Origin: SCTD01 sp963784675
Lineage (GTDB): Bacteria; Actinomycetota; Actinomycetes; Mycobacteriales; SCTD01
DNA length: 64,000 nucleotides
Assembly (NCBI GenBank): GCA_963784675.1
Contig: CAWASE010000012.1
Location: 127,325 to 191,324, forward strand
Direction of reading: 5' to 3'
The number at the start of each line of letters is the position of its first letter. Within the stretch, counting starts at the first letter, position 1. The position numbers were made by a program, and so were the translations under genes. Below, in pieces: positions 18,216-27,579 of this stretch. A model generated the notes under the pieces. It was not told the DNA's origin, did no database searches, and worked only from the letters and a program-made list of their open reading frames with translations.

Positions 18216-19118
18216 CTATCCGCGCACGCTCTCGACGGCCGGTCCGGCGACAGGCTGCTCTGCGGCCACCGCGGCTCGCTGCGGTCGGCTCGCGAGCCGC
18301 GCGCCCACCAGCACCAGCACGACCCCGGCGACCGAGAGCGCGGTGACCGGTTCGGCGCGCAGGACGGTGCCGTAGCCGACCGCGAACACCGGGGCCAGGT
18401 AGGTCACGAGCGTGGTCCGTTCCGGGCCGACCTGCCCGATGAGCCAGTAGAACAGGACGAAGGCCGCGCCGGTGCCCACCAGGCCCAGCACGAGCATCGC
18501 CGCGACGCCCTGTCCGCTCGGCAGCCGGGTCGGCGGGTCCAGCAGCACCGGCGGCACGAGCAGCAGGCTGCTGGCGGTGAGGACGCCCGCCAGCAGGCCG
18601 AGCTTGGGGACGTCGGGGAAGCGCCGAGCCGTCCAGGCGGCACCGATCGCGTAGCCGAGGGCTGCGAGCAGCACCATCGCACAGCCCAGCAGCGCGCCGC
18701 CGCTGGCTCCGAGCAGCAGGGCGACGCCCAGCAGCCCCGCCAGCAGCCCCGCCCAGGTGCGTCGAGACGGCGGCGCGCCGCCCAGCACCGGGGCCAGCAG
18801 AGCGCCCCACAGCGGCGTGACGGCGACCAGGGTGCCGGCCAGCCCGCTGTCGATCCGCCGCTCGCCGAGCGCGATGAGCAGCATCGGCGCGGCCTGCTGC
18901 ACCAGGGCGAGCAGCAGCACCGCCCGCCAGCGCGTGACCACGGCCCGCAGCTGCCCGCGCGCGCCTGCCACCGCCAGCAGCAGCACCGCCGCCGGCACGA
19001 AGCGGGCCAGCGTCAGCGTCGCCGGGGTCGTCGACTCCAGCGCGACGGCGATGAGCAGGTAGGAGCCGCCCCAGGTGGCCGCGAGCGCGAACAGGGCGAG
19101 CAGGGGGCGCAGCGGCAT
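18216..19118 (-). CDS. EamA (DMT) family transporter
   Basis: A 300-residue membrane protein with ten hydrophobic segments arranged as two EamA repeats. The first starts LFALAATWGGSYLLIAVALE and the second begins near residue 145. Such proteins export metabolites or amino acids, but the substrate cannot be read from the sequence. I prefer the ATG at 19116-19118 because the protein then begins MPLRPLLALFALAATW. A GTG at 19151 would add 11 residues. It converges with the HAD gene five bases away. Confidence 0.85.
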   Translation of the reverse strand: MPLRPLLALFALAATWGGSYLLIAVALESTTPATLTLARFVPAAVLLLAVAGARGQLRAVVTRWRAVLLLALVQQAAPMLLIALGERRIDSGLAGTLVAVTPLWGALLAPVLGGAPPSRRTWAGLLAGLLGVALLLGASGGALLGCAMVLLAALGYAIGAAWTARRFPDVPKLGLLAGVLTASSLLLVPPVLLDPPTRLPSGQGVAAMLVLGLVGTGAAFVLFYWLIGQVGPERTTLVTYLAPVFAVGYGTVLRAEPVTALSVAGVVLVLVGARLASRPQRAAVAAEQPVAGPAVESVRG

Positions 19119-19241
19119 GCCCCCAGCCTCGCTGCCGACTCGTCGGTCCACAAGCGGGTTCGCGACCTCGCACCTGCCGACCTCCTCGTCGACGGGCGGA
19201 CGGGGCCGCGCGCACCTGGCGGGCGGGGCCCCGACGCCGGC

Positions 19242-19955
19242 TCAGGCGACGACGCCGAGGTCCATCACGAAGGTGCTGCCGGTGACCGAGCGGGCGGCGT
19301 CGCTGGCCAGGTAGGCGATCGCCTCGGCCACCTCGCCGACGTCGATGAGCCCGGGCAGCACCCCGTTCAGCCGGTCCATCAGCACCGGGTCGACGTCGGC
19401 GGGCAGGGAGTCGCCGACGGCCAGGATCAGCGGGGTGAGCACCGTGCCGGGGCAGACGACGTTGGCCCGCACCCCCCGCGACGCGAACTCGACCGCGAGC
19501 CCCTTCGTCAGGTTGATGAGCGCGGCCTTGGAGGCGCCGTAGCCAAGCTGGTAGGCCTGGCCCTTCAGGCCGGCCACCGACGCGACGTTCACGATGCAGC
19601 CGCGACGTTCCACCAGGCTCGGCAACGCCTCCTGGCACAGGTGGAACGGGCCGGTCAGGTTCACGTCGAGCTGCAGCTGCCAGTCCTGCTCGCTCATCAG
19701 CTCGAACCGGCCGAACCGCACCAGCCCGGCGACGTTGCACAGCACGTCGACGCCGCCGTGCTCGGCGACGACCCGCGCGACGGTGGACCGCACCGCGGCC
19801 CGGTCGCGCACGTCGCAGGTCAGGATGCCCTCGCCCGGCGCGACGTCGACCCGCGCGACGGTGGCGCCCTCGGCCGCGAACAGGGTCGCGGTGGCCGCGC
19901 CGATGCCGCTCGCGGCACCGGTCACCAGTGCCACCTTGCCGTCGAACCTGCCCAT
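19242..19955 (-). CDS. short-chain dehydrogenase/reductase
   Basis: A classical 237-residue SDR with the cofactor motif TGAASGIG (12-19), catalytic Ser126, Tyr138 and Lys142 (YGASK), and an acidic start after strand two (VARVDVAPG) that favours NAD(H). The C-terminus FVMDLGVVA is a variant of the usual VDGG ending. It lies 16 bases upstream of the acyltransferase gene on the same strand. The substrate is unknown. Confidence 0.88.
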   Translation of the reverse strand: MGRFDGKVALVTGAASGIGAATATLFAAEGATVARVDVAPGEGILTCDVRDRAAVRSTVARVVAEHGGVDVLCNVAGLVRFGRFELMSEQDWQLQLDVNLTGPFHLCQEALPSLVERRGCIVNVASVAGLKGQAYQLGYGASKAALINLTKGLAVEFASRGVRANVVCPGTVLTPLILAVGDSLPADVDPVLMDRLNGVLPGLIDVGEVAEAIAYLASDAARSVTGSTFVMDLGVVA

Positions 19956-19971
19956 GGCCCGCGCCTCCGAG

Positions 19972-20911
<940 letters not shown>

Positions 20912-20919
<8 letters not shown>

Positions 20920-21976
20920 CGAAGACTCCTTGCAGGATCGTGCGTGCAGGACCGCGGGACAACGCCCCGCGCGCCGTGGCCTCCGCGGCCGCCGCCACGG
21001 AGTGCAGGACCTGTCGGCTCGGCGACGCCGCGGCGAAGTCGTCGAAAGCCTGCTCGGTCGAACGGGCCGACCACCCGTACACCTGCGCCAGGCGGTCGAC
21101 GTCGGCGACGCGACCGTGCTCCAGGTAGCGCATCTGCTCAGGCGAGAAGTCGACGAGGCCGGCCCCCCGCAGCGCCCGCGCCACCAACGACACGCCGGGC
21201 CCAGGAACGGCCACCGACGGACGGCCGAGGCGTCGCAGGGCCTGCGAGAGCAGCAGCACGCCCCGTCCACCGACGTTGACGATGCCCGGCCGGTCCTCGG
21301 CGACGGCGCGCCGCAGCACCTCGATGGCGTCGTCCTCGTGGCACAGCTGCAGGCGCGGGTCGCGTCCCAGCACGGTCGGCACCAGCGGCAGGGAGAAGTA
21401 CCGCGTCAGCGGCGTCTCGATGGACGGGCCGATGAAGTTGGTGAAGCGCAGCAGGGAGAGCGTGACGTCGGGTCGGCGACGGCCGAAGCCGCGCACGTAC
21501 CCCTCGACCTCGACGGCGTCCTTGGCGTAGCCCGAGTGCGGCAGCGCCCGCGGCTCGGCGTCCTCGGTGAACAGCGCGGGGTCGCGCGAGGACGCCCCGT
21601 AGACGGCCGTCGTCGACTTCACGACGAGCTTGCGCATCGTCGGCGCCTTCTGGCACGCGGCGAGCAGCTGCATGGTGCCGATGACGTTGATCTCTTTCAT
21701 CGCCGTCCGTCCGCCCGCACCCAGCGGGGTGGCGATGACGTTCATGTGGACGACGGTGTCGACCTCGCCCTGGGCGATGACCTTGGCGATGAGCGGGTTG
21801 CGGATGTCGGCGCGCACGAACTCGGTGCGCCCGAGCCGCGCGAGCTGCTCCTTGCGCGGCGGGACCGTGTCGACGCCGATGACCCGGGCGATCGACGGGT
21901 CGGCGGCGAGCACCCCGGCGAGCCGGCTGCCGAGGTAGCGGCTGACACCGGTGACGAGCACGACGCGGGGGCCCAC
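20912..21976 (-). CDS. NAD-dependent epimerase/dehydratase (GalE2-like)
   Basis: The 354-residue extended SDR has the nucleotide motif TGVSRYLGSRL (9-19), a conserved Asp-Ile after RAD, and the catalytic YAKD (Tyr-x-x-x-Lys with SGYAKDAVE). It matches the family called galE2/Rv0501, found upstream of an acyltransferase throughout actinobacteria. The sugar substrate is not established by the sequence. The C-terminal 60 residues are variable and may carry the membrane or partner contact. Confidence 0.9.
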
Positions 21977-22049
21977 AGCCGAAGTCTAGGGCTGCCGGGC
22001 TCGCGCGGACCTGCCCTGCGCGGGGACCTGCGTCACGCCCGTCGAGCTG

Positions 22050-22922
22050 TCAGCGACCGACGACCAGCCCTGGTTCGGGAGGCAGCACGACCGGCCGCGG
22101 GTCTGCGCCCTCGGTCCGCGAGATGACCAGCGGCTCACCGCGCCTGGCCCGCAGCCGCTGCGCGGCGCTGCCGCTGTTGACCGCGACGGTCAGGGTGCGG
22201 AAGGCGTCCTCGCACAGCACGACGCGACCGCGCCCCACCTCGCCGTAGGTGATGAGGAACGGCATGGTCAGGCTCTTGCCGCCCAGCCGCAGCTCGATCT
22301 CGTCGCCGAGGCGGATGCCCGCGCTCTCCAGATGGGCGGCGTTCACGTTCAGCGTCAGGTTGCCGAAGTGGTCGACCTGCGCGACCTCGCCGTGGACGTG
22401 GTCGTCCTCGACGGTCGGCCGGCGCACGGCGAGCCGCTCGAGCTCCTCGACGTCGAGCGCGCTGCCGACGGCTTCCAGCGGGAGCCCGGCAGCAAGCCGC
22501 GCCGCCACGGGGGCGAAGACGTCACGCCCGCGGAAGGTGCGGGAGGGGGTGGGCAGCCACAGCGAGCTGTCGTCGAGCAGGTGGCAGGCGACGGCGCCGC
22601 CCGCGACCTCCCACGCCAGCGAGGTCAGCCCGTTGTCGGGGGAGACGAACGTCGAGCCGTCCCCGGTGCGCACCGCGACGGCGCGCGCCGGCGTCGCCCG
22701 GAAGGGGTCGACCAGCGCCAGGTGGACGGCCGGGACCGGCAGGTACGGGATGGCCGCGGCGAGCACGGACGCGCCCTGCTCGATGTCCTGCGGGGCCACC
22801 AGGTGCAGCACGTCGAGCATGCGCACCTCAGGGGCTGTGCGGGCGACGACGCCCTTGCAGACCCCGAGGAAGGTGTCCTCTATCCCGTAGTCGGACAGCA
22901 AGGTCAACCACTGCTGGGACAC
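22050..22922 (-). CDS. divergent SAM hydrolase / DUF62 family protein
   Basis: The 290-residue protein has both domains of the SAM hydroxide adenosyltransferase (chlorinase/fluorinase) family: LLSDYGIEDTFLGVCKGV at the start, SPDNGLT, and a C-terminal domain with DHFGNLTLNVN. Two conserved sites differ. The usual VDPGVGT-x-RR loop is VDPFRATPAR (71-80), and the His of the FHGRDxFAP motif, part of the Asp-Arg-His triad, is Arg131 (FRGRDVFAP). Activity on SAM is therefore doubtful. It starts 30 bases after the bS22 stop on the same strand. Confidence 0.85.
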   Translation of the reverse strand: MSQQWLTLLSDYGIEDTFLGVCKGVVARTAPEVRMLDVLHLVAPQDIEQGASVLAAAIPYLPVPAVHLALVDPFRATPARAVAVRTGDGSTFVSPDNGLTSLAWEVAGGAVACHLLDDSSLWLPTPSRTFRGRDVFAPVAARLAAGLPLEAVGSALDVEELERLAVRRPTVEDDHVHGEVAQVDHFGNLTLNVNAAHLESAGIRLGDEIELRLGGKSLTMPFLITYGEVGRGRVVLCEDAFRTLTVAVNSGSAAQRLRARRGEPLVISRTEGADPRPVVLPPEPGLVVGR

Positions 22923-22952
22923 GGGACCGCCTCCTTGCTCGGGGCCTGGCGG

Positions 22953-23051
22953 CTACTTCTTGTTACGACGCTGGACGCGGGTCTTCTTCAGCAGCTTGCG
23001 GTGCTTCTTCTTGGCCATCCGCTTGCGGCGCTTCTTGATGACGGAACCCAC
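22953..23051 (-). CDS. 30S ribosomal protein bS22 (AURKAIP1/COX24 domain)
   Basis: A 32-residue, extremely basic protein starting at GTG 23049-23051: MGSVIKKRRKRMAKKKHRK, then LLKKTRVQRRNKK. It matches the small actinobacterial ribosomal protein bS22, seen in mycobacterial 30S structures and encoded by Rv0500B. It lies between the HTH gene and the DUF62 gene, the same neighbourhood as Rv0500A-Rv0500B. It is too short for most gene finders. Confidence 0.93.
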   Translation of the reverse strand: MGSVIKKRRKRMAKKKHRKLLKKTRVQRRNKK

Positions 23052-23142
23052 GTCTGGAACCTCTGCTCGCTGGTGCTCTCGGAACTTCGGGAAGTCGAAG
23101 CCGTCAGACTACCCGCCGCTCGCTGCCGGCCTCCCGGCCGCC

Positions 23143-23355
23143 TCAGCCGACCTCGTCGAACCCGACCTTGAGGTACTCGTGCACCGCGCGCTCGGGGACC
23201 CGGAACGAGCGGCCCACCCGGACCGACGCCAGCTCGCCCGAGTGCACGAGGCGGTAGACGGTCATCTTGGACACCCGCATGACCGCGGCCACCTCGGCCA
23301 CGGTCAAGAACTTCAGCTCGCTGAAACTGGACAACCCGTCACCGCCGTCGCGCAC
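23143..23355 (-). CDS. small helix-turn-helix DNA-binding protein (excisionase-like, Rv0500A type)
   Basis: A 70-residue protein from GTG 23353-23355 with a MerR/excisionase-type winged helix: LTVAEVAAVMRVSKMTVYRL followed by a wing RVGRSFRVPE. This sequence is nearly invariant in actinobacteria beside bS22. It is a probable transcription factor with unknown targets. It is related to but distinct from BldC, whose recognition region differs. The frame is open far upstream, and the start was chosen because conservation begins near FSELKFLTV. Confidence 0.88.
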   Translation of the reverse strand: MRDGGDGLSSFSELKFLTVAEVAAVMRVSKMTVYRLVHSGELASVRVGRSFRVPERAVHEYLKVGFDEVG

Positions 23356-23549
23356 GCGGCGTGGCCCTCGGCTTCCCCACCGGAGGCGCTGCGAACGCGC
23401 GTGCTGCGTGAGGGTAGCGGGACGGGTGGGATTGCGATAGCGCCCGATCGGGTCGACCGGCTGCGACGGCGCCACGACGCCCACCGACGGCCTCGGCGAC
23501 GTCGGCCGGTGCGTAGCAGCAGGCGAGCAGCAGGCGGGCTGCCGGTCCC

Positions 23550-24338
23550 CTACGCCGGCCAGCGCGTGACGTAGGCCGCCAGGAGGTCGTAGTGCTGCGG
23601 TCGGACGTTGTCGTCCAGCGGGACCGTGACGATCGGCCTGCCCTCGGACTCGGCGACGAACAGCGCCGGGTCGTTGCAGTCGGCCAGCGCCAGCGTGTCG
23701 ATGCCGGCCTGGCACGCCGCGCCGGCCCAGCCGTGGTCGCCGACGACGAGGTCGGGCGGGGCCTCGCCGAGGGCTGCCAGCAGCGCCTGCATCGGCTCGG
23801 GGGCGTGGGTGTGCAACAGCTGCCCGCCGGTGGCCAGCACGTGCACCCCGTTGACGGCGCGGACGTGCCGGGGGCGGCTCTGGCCCCAGTCCTGCTCCCA
23901 CGGCCAGGACCAGTCCGGCTCGGGGAGCAGGATCTCGCAGCCGGCGGCGGCGAGCGCTGCCGCCACCCGCAGGTGCAGCGCGAGCGTCCCGGTGGGGTGG
24001 CCGGTGGCCAGCAGGACACGCTCGCGCCGTCGCGCGGCCTCGCCCAGCCGTGCCCGCCACCGGTCGAGCGCGGCCAGCGTCAGGTCGGGGTCGATGGTGT
24101 CGGCGCCCTCGATGTGCTCGCGGTCGGCGCTGATGCCGCACAGCCGCACCATGATGTCGACGACGTCCTCGGCGGTATAGCTGCGGGTCGGGACCAGGCC
24201 GAAGTCGTAGTTCTCGCGTCCCTGCGCCATCCGGGCGGCGTTGCGGAGGTTGTTCTCGCGGGTGGTCTCGACCTCGCCGGCGATCCGGTGGCGCAGCAGG
24301 TGCGCGCGCAGCGCGTCGCGTCCGGGTGCCTCAGCCAC
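23550..24338 (-). CDS. conserved actinobacterial phosphatase-like protein
   Basis: The 262-residue protein resembles proteins annotated simply as phosphatase in Streptomyces. Conserved segments are SRENNLR-like (TRENNLRNAARM), DTIDPDLTLAALDRW, VLLATGHPTGTL, VVGDHGWAGAACQAGI, and ALADCNDPALFVAESEGR with a final PLDDNV. The GHP and GDHG histidines and nearby aspartates look like metal ligands. Its start overlaps the acuC-like gene by eight bases, so they are co-transcribed. The substrate is unknown. Confidence 0.8.
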   Translation of the reverse strand: MAEAPGRDALRAHLLRHRIAGEVETTRENNLRNAARMAQGRENYDFGLVPTRSYTAEDVVDIMVRLCGISADREHIEGADTIDPDLTLAALDRWRARLGEAARRRERVLLATGHPTGTLALHLRVAAALAAAGCEILLPEPDWSWPWEQDWGQSRPRHVRAVNGVHVLATGGQLLHTHAPEPMQALLAALGEAPPDLVVGDHGWAGAACQAGIDTLALADCNDPALFVAESEGRPIVTVPLDDNVRPQHYDLLAAYVTRWPA

Positions 24339-25524
24339 CGGCGGCCATCGCGTCCAGGCCCAGGTGCGGGAAGACCGCCTCCCGCGTCTCGCGGACGGCC
24401 CGGTCGACAGCGTCGTCCGGGTCGCCGGGGCCGCCCTCCCACGGGGTGAACTCCGCGGTGCGGCCGTCGCTCAGGCGCAGCGGCGCCACCTCGCGGCCCC
24501 GCTCGGAGGCTGTCGCGCGCCAGTCTGCGGGGGTCTCGACGTCGCCGACCGGTGCGCCGGTCACCTCGGCGAGCAGCGACGTCCAGGCCCGCGGCACGAC
24601 CTGCACCGGCTCGTAGCCGCCGCCCCCGACGACGATCCACTTCCCGCCGCAGAGCTCGTGCGCGAGCTCGTGCAGCCGGGCGTAGGCGGCCTGCTGCCCG
24701 TCGACGCTCATCAACAGGTGGGCGAGCGGGTCCAGCGCATGGGTGTCGCAGCCGTGCTGGGTGAGCATCACCTGCGGCGCGAAGGCGCGCAGCACCGGCG
24801 GCACGACGGCGTCGAAGGCCCGCAGCCAGCCGGCGTCGCCGGTGCCCATCGGCAGGGCGACGTTGACGTTCCGGCCGAGCCCGTCACCGCTGCCGACCTG
24901 GTCGGCCCAGCCCGTCCCGGGGAACAGCGTGCGCCCGCTCTCGTGCATCGACACCGTGAGCACGCGCGGGTCGTCGTAGAACGCCGCCTCCACCCCGTCG
25001 CCGTGGTGGACGTCGACGTCGACGTACGCGACGCGGGTCGCGCCGGCCTGCAGCAGCCAGGCGATCGCCACGGCCGGGTCGTCGTAGACGCAGAATCCGG
25101 ACGCCCGGTCGCGCATCGCATGGTGCAGGCCCCCGGACAGGTTCACCGCGTGCTGCGCCGTACCGGTCCAGACCGCCTTGGCGGCATCGACGCTGGCTCC
25201 GGTGACGAGCGCCGCCGCCTCGTGCATGCGCGGGAAGACGGGCACGTCGCCCGTACCCAGGCCCCACCGGAGCGACAGCCGGCCCATCAGGTCGTCCGGC
25301 GCGCGCTTCACGCTCGCGACGTACAGCGGGTCGTGGACGAGCTCGAGCAGGTCGTCGCCCGCCGGCTCCGGCCCCCGCACCGTGACTCCCGGACGCTCGA
25401 GCACCCCGAGCTGGCCGGCGAGCGCCATCGTCAGCTCGAGCCGCAGCGGACGCAGCGGATGGCTCGGTCCGAAGTCGTAGTCGGTGAAGACGTCGTCCCA
25501 GACGACCAGGGTGGAGTCGCTCAT
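24331..25524 (-). CDS. acuC: acetoin utilisation protein AcuC / class I histone deacetylase-fold amidohydrolase
   Basis: The 397-residue protein has the arginase-deacetylase fold with the catalytic His pair (GGLHHAM, His134-His135), the zinc ligands in YVDVDVHHGDG (Asp171, His173), a further ligand region QHGCDTHALDP and the C-terminal GGGGY tyrosine loop. AcuC proteins deacetylate lysines of acetyl-CoA synthetase in Bacillus. Related enzymes also act on small acetylated molecules. I chose the ATG at 25522-25524, which gives MSDSTLVVWDD. It is coupled to the downstream phosphatase-like gene. Confidence 0.92.
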   Translation of the reverse strand: MSDSTLVVWDDVFTDYDFGPSHPLRPLRLELTMALAGQLGVLERPGVTVRGPEPAGDDLLELVHDPLYVASVKRAPDDLMGRLSLRWGLGTGDVPVFPRMHEAAALVTGASVDAAKAVWTGTAQHAVNLSGGLHHAMRDRASGFCVYDDPAVAIAWLLQAGATRVAYVDVDVHHGDGVEAAFYDDPRVLTVSMHESGRTLFPGTGWADQVGSGDGLGRNVNVALPMGTGDAGWLRAFDAVVPPVLRAFAPQVMLTQHGCDTHALDPLAHLLMSVDGQQAAYARLHELAHELCGGKWIVVGGGGYEPVQVVPRAWTSLLAEVTGAPVGDVETPADWRATASERGREVAPLRLSDGRTAEFTPWEGGPGDPDDAVDRAVRETREAVFPHLGLDAMAAGG

Positions 25525-25573
25525 GACCCCATCCTCTCCCCTGTCGCCGCCGCGACGCGCGTCGGCGGTACCC

Positions 25574-26761
25574 CTACTCCGAACGCAGCGCGACCACCGG
25601 CTCCAGCCGCCCGGCCCGACGCGCCGGCACGACGCCGAAGAAGATGCCGACGGCGGCACTGACCGCGAAGGCCAGCGTCGGCGACCACCAGGTGATCTGC
25701 GCCGGCAGCTGGTCGATCACCGCCGACAGGCCGAGCGAGCCACCGACCCCCAGGGCGATCCCGAGCACGCCGCCGATGCTGGTGAGCAGGACGGCCTCCA
25801 GCAGGAACTGCAGGGTGATGTCGCGGGTGCGGGCGCCGACGGCCTTGCGCAGCCCGATCTCGCGGGTCCGCTCGCGCACGCTCACCAGCATGATGTTGCT
25901 GACGCCCACCCCGCCGACCAGCAGGCTGATCGCGGCGATGGCCGCCAGGAAGGTGGTGAGCAGGCCGAGGATCTTGCCGACGGTCCCCAGGATCTCGTCC
26001 TGCGTGACGGCGCTGAACTCCTCGTCGGGATAGCGGTCGGTGAGCACCTTCAGGGCGGTGCGGCGCGTGCGGTCCAGGCTGTCGACGCTGACCGACTGCA
26101 GCGCGAAGCCGTCGACCCGGTCGGAGCCGAACAGCCGCTGCGCCGCGGTGATCGGCACGTGCACCTCGTTGTTGCGGTCCGCGCCCAGGCTCGACGGCAC
26201 CGGCCCGAACACTCCGACCACCCGGAACCGCACCCCGCTGATCGCGACCGTGCGGCCGAGCGGGTCGGCGCCCTCGAACAGCGTCCGCGCCAGCCCGCTG
26301 CCGAGCACGGCCACGCGGCGTCGGGTGTCGACGTCGCTCTGGCGCAGGTAGCTGCCGCGCGCCAGCTTGCGCTGGATCACCTTCGGCGTCGCGGGGTTGG
26401 TGCCGTTGACGGTCGCGTACGCCTCCCGCGTGCCTGCGCGCACCGTCTCGCCGCTGGTGAGCGTCACCGCGACCCCGTCCGGCTGACCGATGGCCCGGCC
26501 GATGTCCGCGGCGTCGTCCAGGGTCAGGTTGCTGCGGGTCGGCGCCGAACCGAAGTCGAGCTTGCCCGGCACGATGATCACCAGGTTCGAGCCGAGGCCC
26601 TGGACCTGCTGCGTCACCTCCCGCTGCGCCCCGGTGCCGATGGCGACGAGCACCACGACCGACGCGACGCCGATGACGACGCCCAGCATCGTCAGCAGGC
26701 TGCGGAGCCGGTTCGCCCGCAGGGCCGTGACGGCCACCCGGAGAGCCTCTGCCACCCTCAC
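25574..26761 (-). CDS. MacB/FtsX-type ABC transporter permease
   Basis: The 395-residue protein has an N-terminal membrane helix (ALRANRLRSLLTMLGVVIGV...), a large MacB periplasmic core domain (about 45-255) and three C-terminal helices of the FtsX domain, with SNIMLVSVRERTREIGLRKA as the coupling segment. It works mechanically with the ATPase encoded next to it. The GTG start overlaps the ATPase stop as GTGA. Together with the HlyD-like lipoprotein this makes a MacAB-like extrusion system, probably for peptides or drugs. No substrate is evident. Confidence 0.92.
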   Translation of the reverse strand: MRVAEALRVAVTALRANRLRSLLTMLGVVIGVASVVVLVAIGTGAQREVTQQVQGLGSNLVIIVPGKLDFGSAPTRSNLTLDDAADIGRAIGQPDGVAVTLTSGETVRAGTREAYATVNGTNPATPKVIQRKLARGSYLRQSDVDTRRRVAVLGSGLARTLFEGADPLGRTVAISGVRFRVVGVFGPVPSSLGADRNNEVHVPITAAQRLFGSDRVDGFALQSVSVDSLDRTRRTALKVLTDRYPDEEFSAVTQDEILGTVGKILGLLTTFLAAIAAISLLVGGVGVSNIMLVSVRERTREIGLRKAVGARTRDITLQFLLEAVLLTSIGGVLGIALGVGGSLGLSAVIDQLPAQITWWSPTLAFAVSAAVGIFFGVVPARRAGRLEPVVALRSE

Positions 26762-27579
26762 GGACGGCTCCCGCGACGGCGCGCGGCGCGCGGCGGCGTA
26801 GACGTGGCGGGGTCCGCAGGCGCCGACCCCTGGAGACGGCCCGACGAGGCGGAGGTGCCGAGGGACGTGGCGGCGGTCGCGGCGGCGCCCGCGCGGCCGT
26901 CGCTCACCAGCCCGTCCCGCACCCGGATCTGGCGACGAGCCCGGCCGGCCACCTCCAGGTCGTGGGTCACCAGCACCACCGCCACGCCCTGCTCGGCGTT
27001 CAGCCGCTCGAGCAGCAGCATGACCTCCTCGCCGTTGCGGGTGTCGAGGTTGCCGGTCGGCTCGTCGGCCAGCAGCACCTTCGGCTCGCCCACCAGGGCC
27101 CGGGCGATCGCCACCCGTTGCTGCTCGCCGCCGGACAGCTGCGAGGGACGGTGGTCCAGCCGGTGCCCCATGCCGACGCGCTCCAGCGCCTCCTGCGCCC
27201 GCCGTCGCCGCTCGCTGCGCCGGACCCCGCGGTACACCAGCGGCATGCCCACGTTGTCGACCGCGCTGGTGCGCCCGAGCAGCTGGAACGCCTGGAAGAC
27301 GAACCCGATCGTGGCGTTGCGCACCTGGGCCAGCTCGTCCCCCGACAGCGCGGCGACGTCGCGCCCGTCGACGCGCAGCACGCCGGTCGTCGGGCGGTCC
27401 AGACCTCCGAGCAGGTGCATCAACGTCGACTTCCCGGACCCGGACGGTCCGACGACGGCGGCATAGTCGCCCTGCTCGACGGTGAGCGAGACGCCGCGCA
27501 GGGCGTGCACCACCACGCCGTCCAGGTCGTAGGAGCGCGTGACGTCGACCGCTTCCAGCGCCGGCGGCCTGCGGCTCAC
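26758..27579 (-). CDS. ABC transporter ATP-binding protein (MacB/LolD type)
   Basis: The 273-residue ATPase has Walker A GPSGSGKST (near 44-52), Q-loop FVFQAFQLL, signature LSGGEQQR, Walker B VLLADEP and the H-loop VTHD. About 50 extra residues at the C-terminus are Ala/Ser/Pro/Arg-rich and look disordered. Both ends overlap neighbours by four bases (GTGA), so adaptor, ATPase and permease form one translationally coupled unit. Confidence 0.94.
   Translation of the reverse strand: MSRRPPALEAVDVTRSYDLDGVVVHALRGVSLTVEQGDYAAVVGPSGSGKSTLMHLLGGLDRPTTGVLRVDGRDVAALSGDELAQVRNATIGFVFQAFQLLGRTSAVDNVGMPLVYRGVRRSERRRRAQEALERVGMGHRLDHRPSQLSGGEQQRVAIARALVGEPKVLLADEPTGNLDTRNGEEVMLLLERLNAEQGVAVVLVTHDLEVAGRARRQIRVRDGLVSDGRAGAAATAATSLGTSASSGRLQGSAPADPATSTPPRAARRRGSRP

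Noticed and set aside
22050..22922. A fluorinase or chlorinase.
   Set aside because: The fold family is right, but I cannot see halide-specific features, and two catalytic motifs are altered in ways not known to me from halogenases.
23143..23355. Calling the small HTH protein BldC.
   Set aside because: The recognition helix and wing (VSKMTVYRLVHSGE, RVGRSFRVPE) and its bS22 neighbour match the Rv0500A type. BldC has a different sequence in this region.
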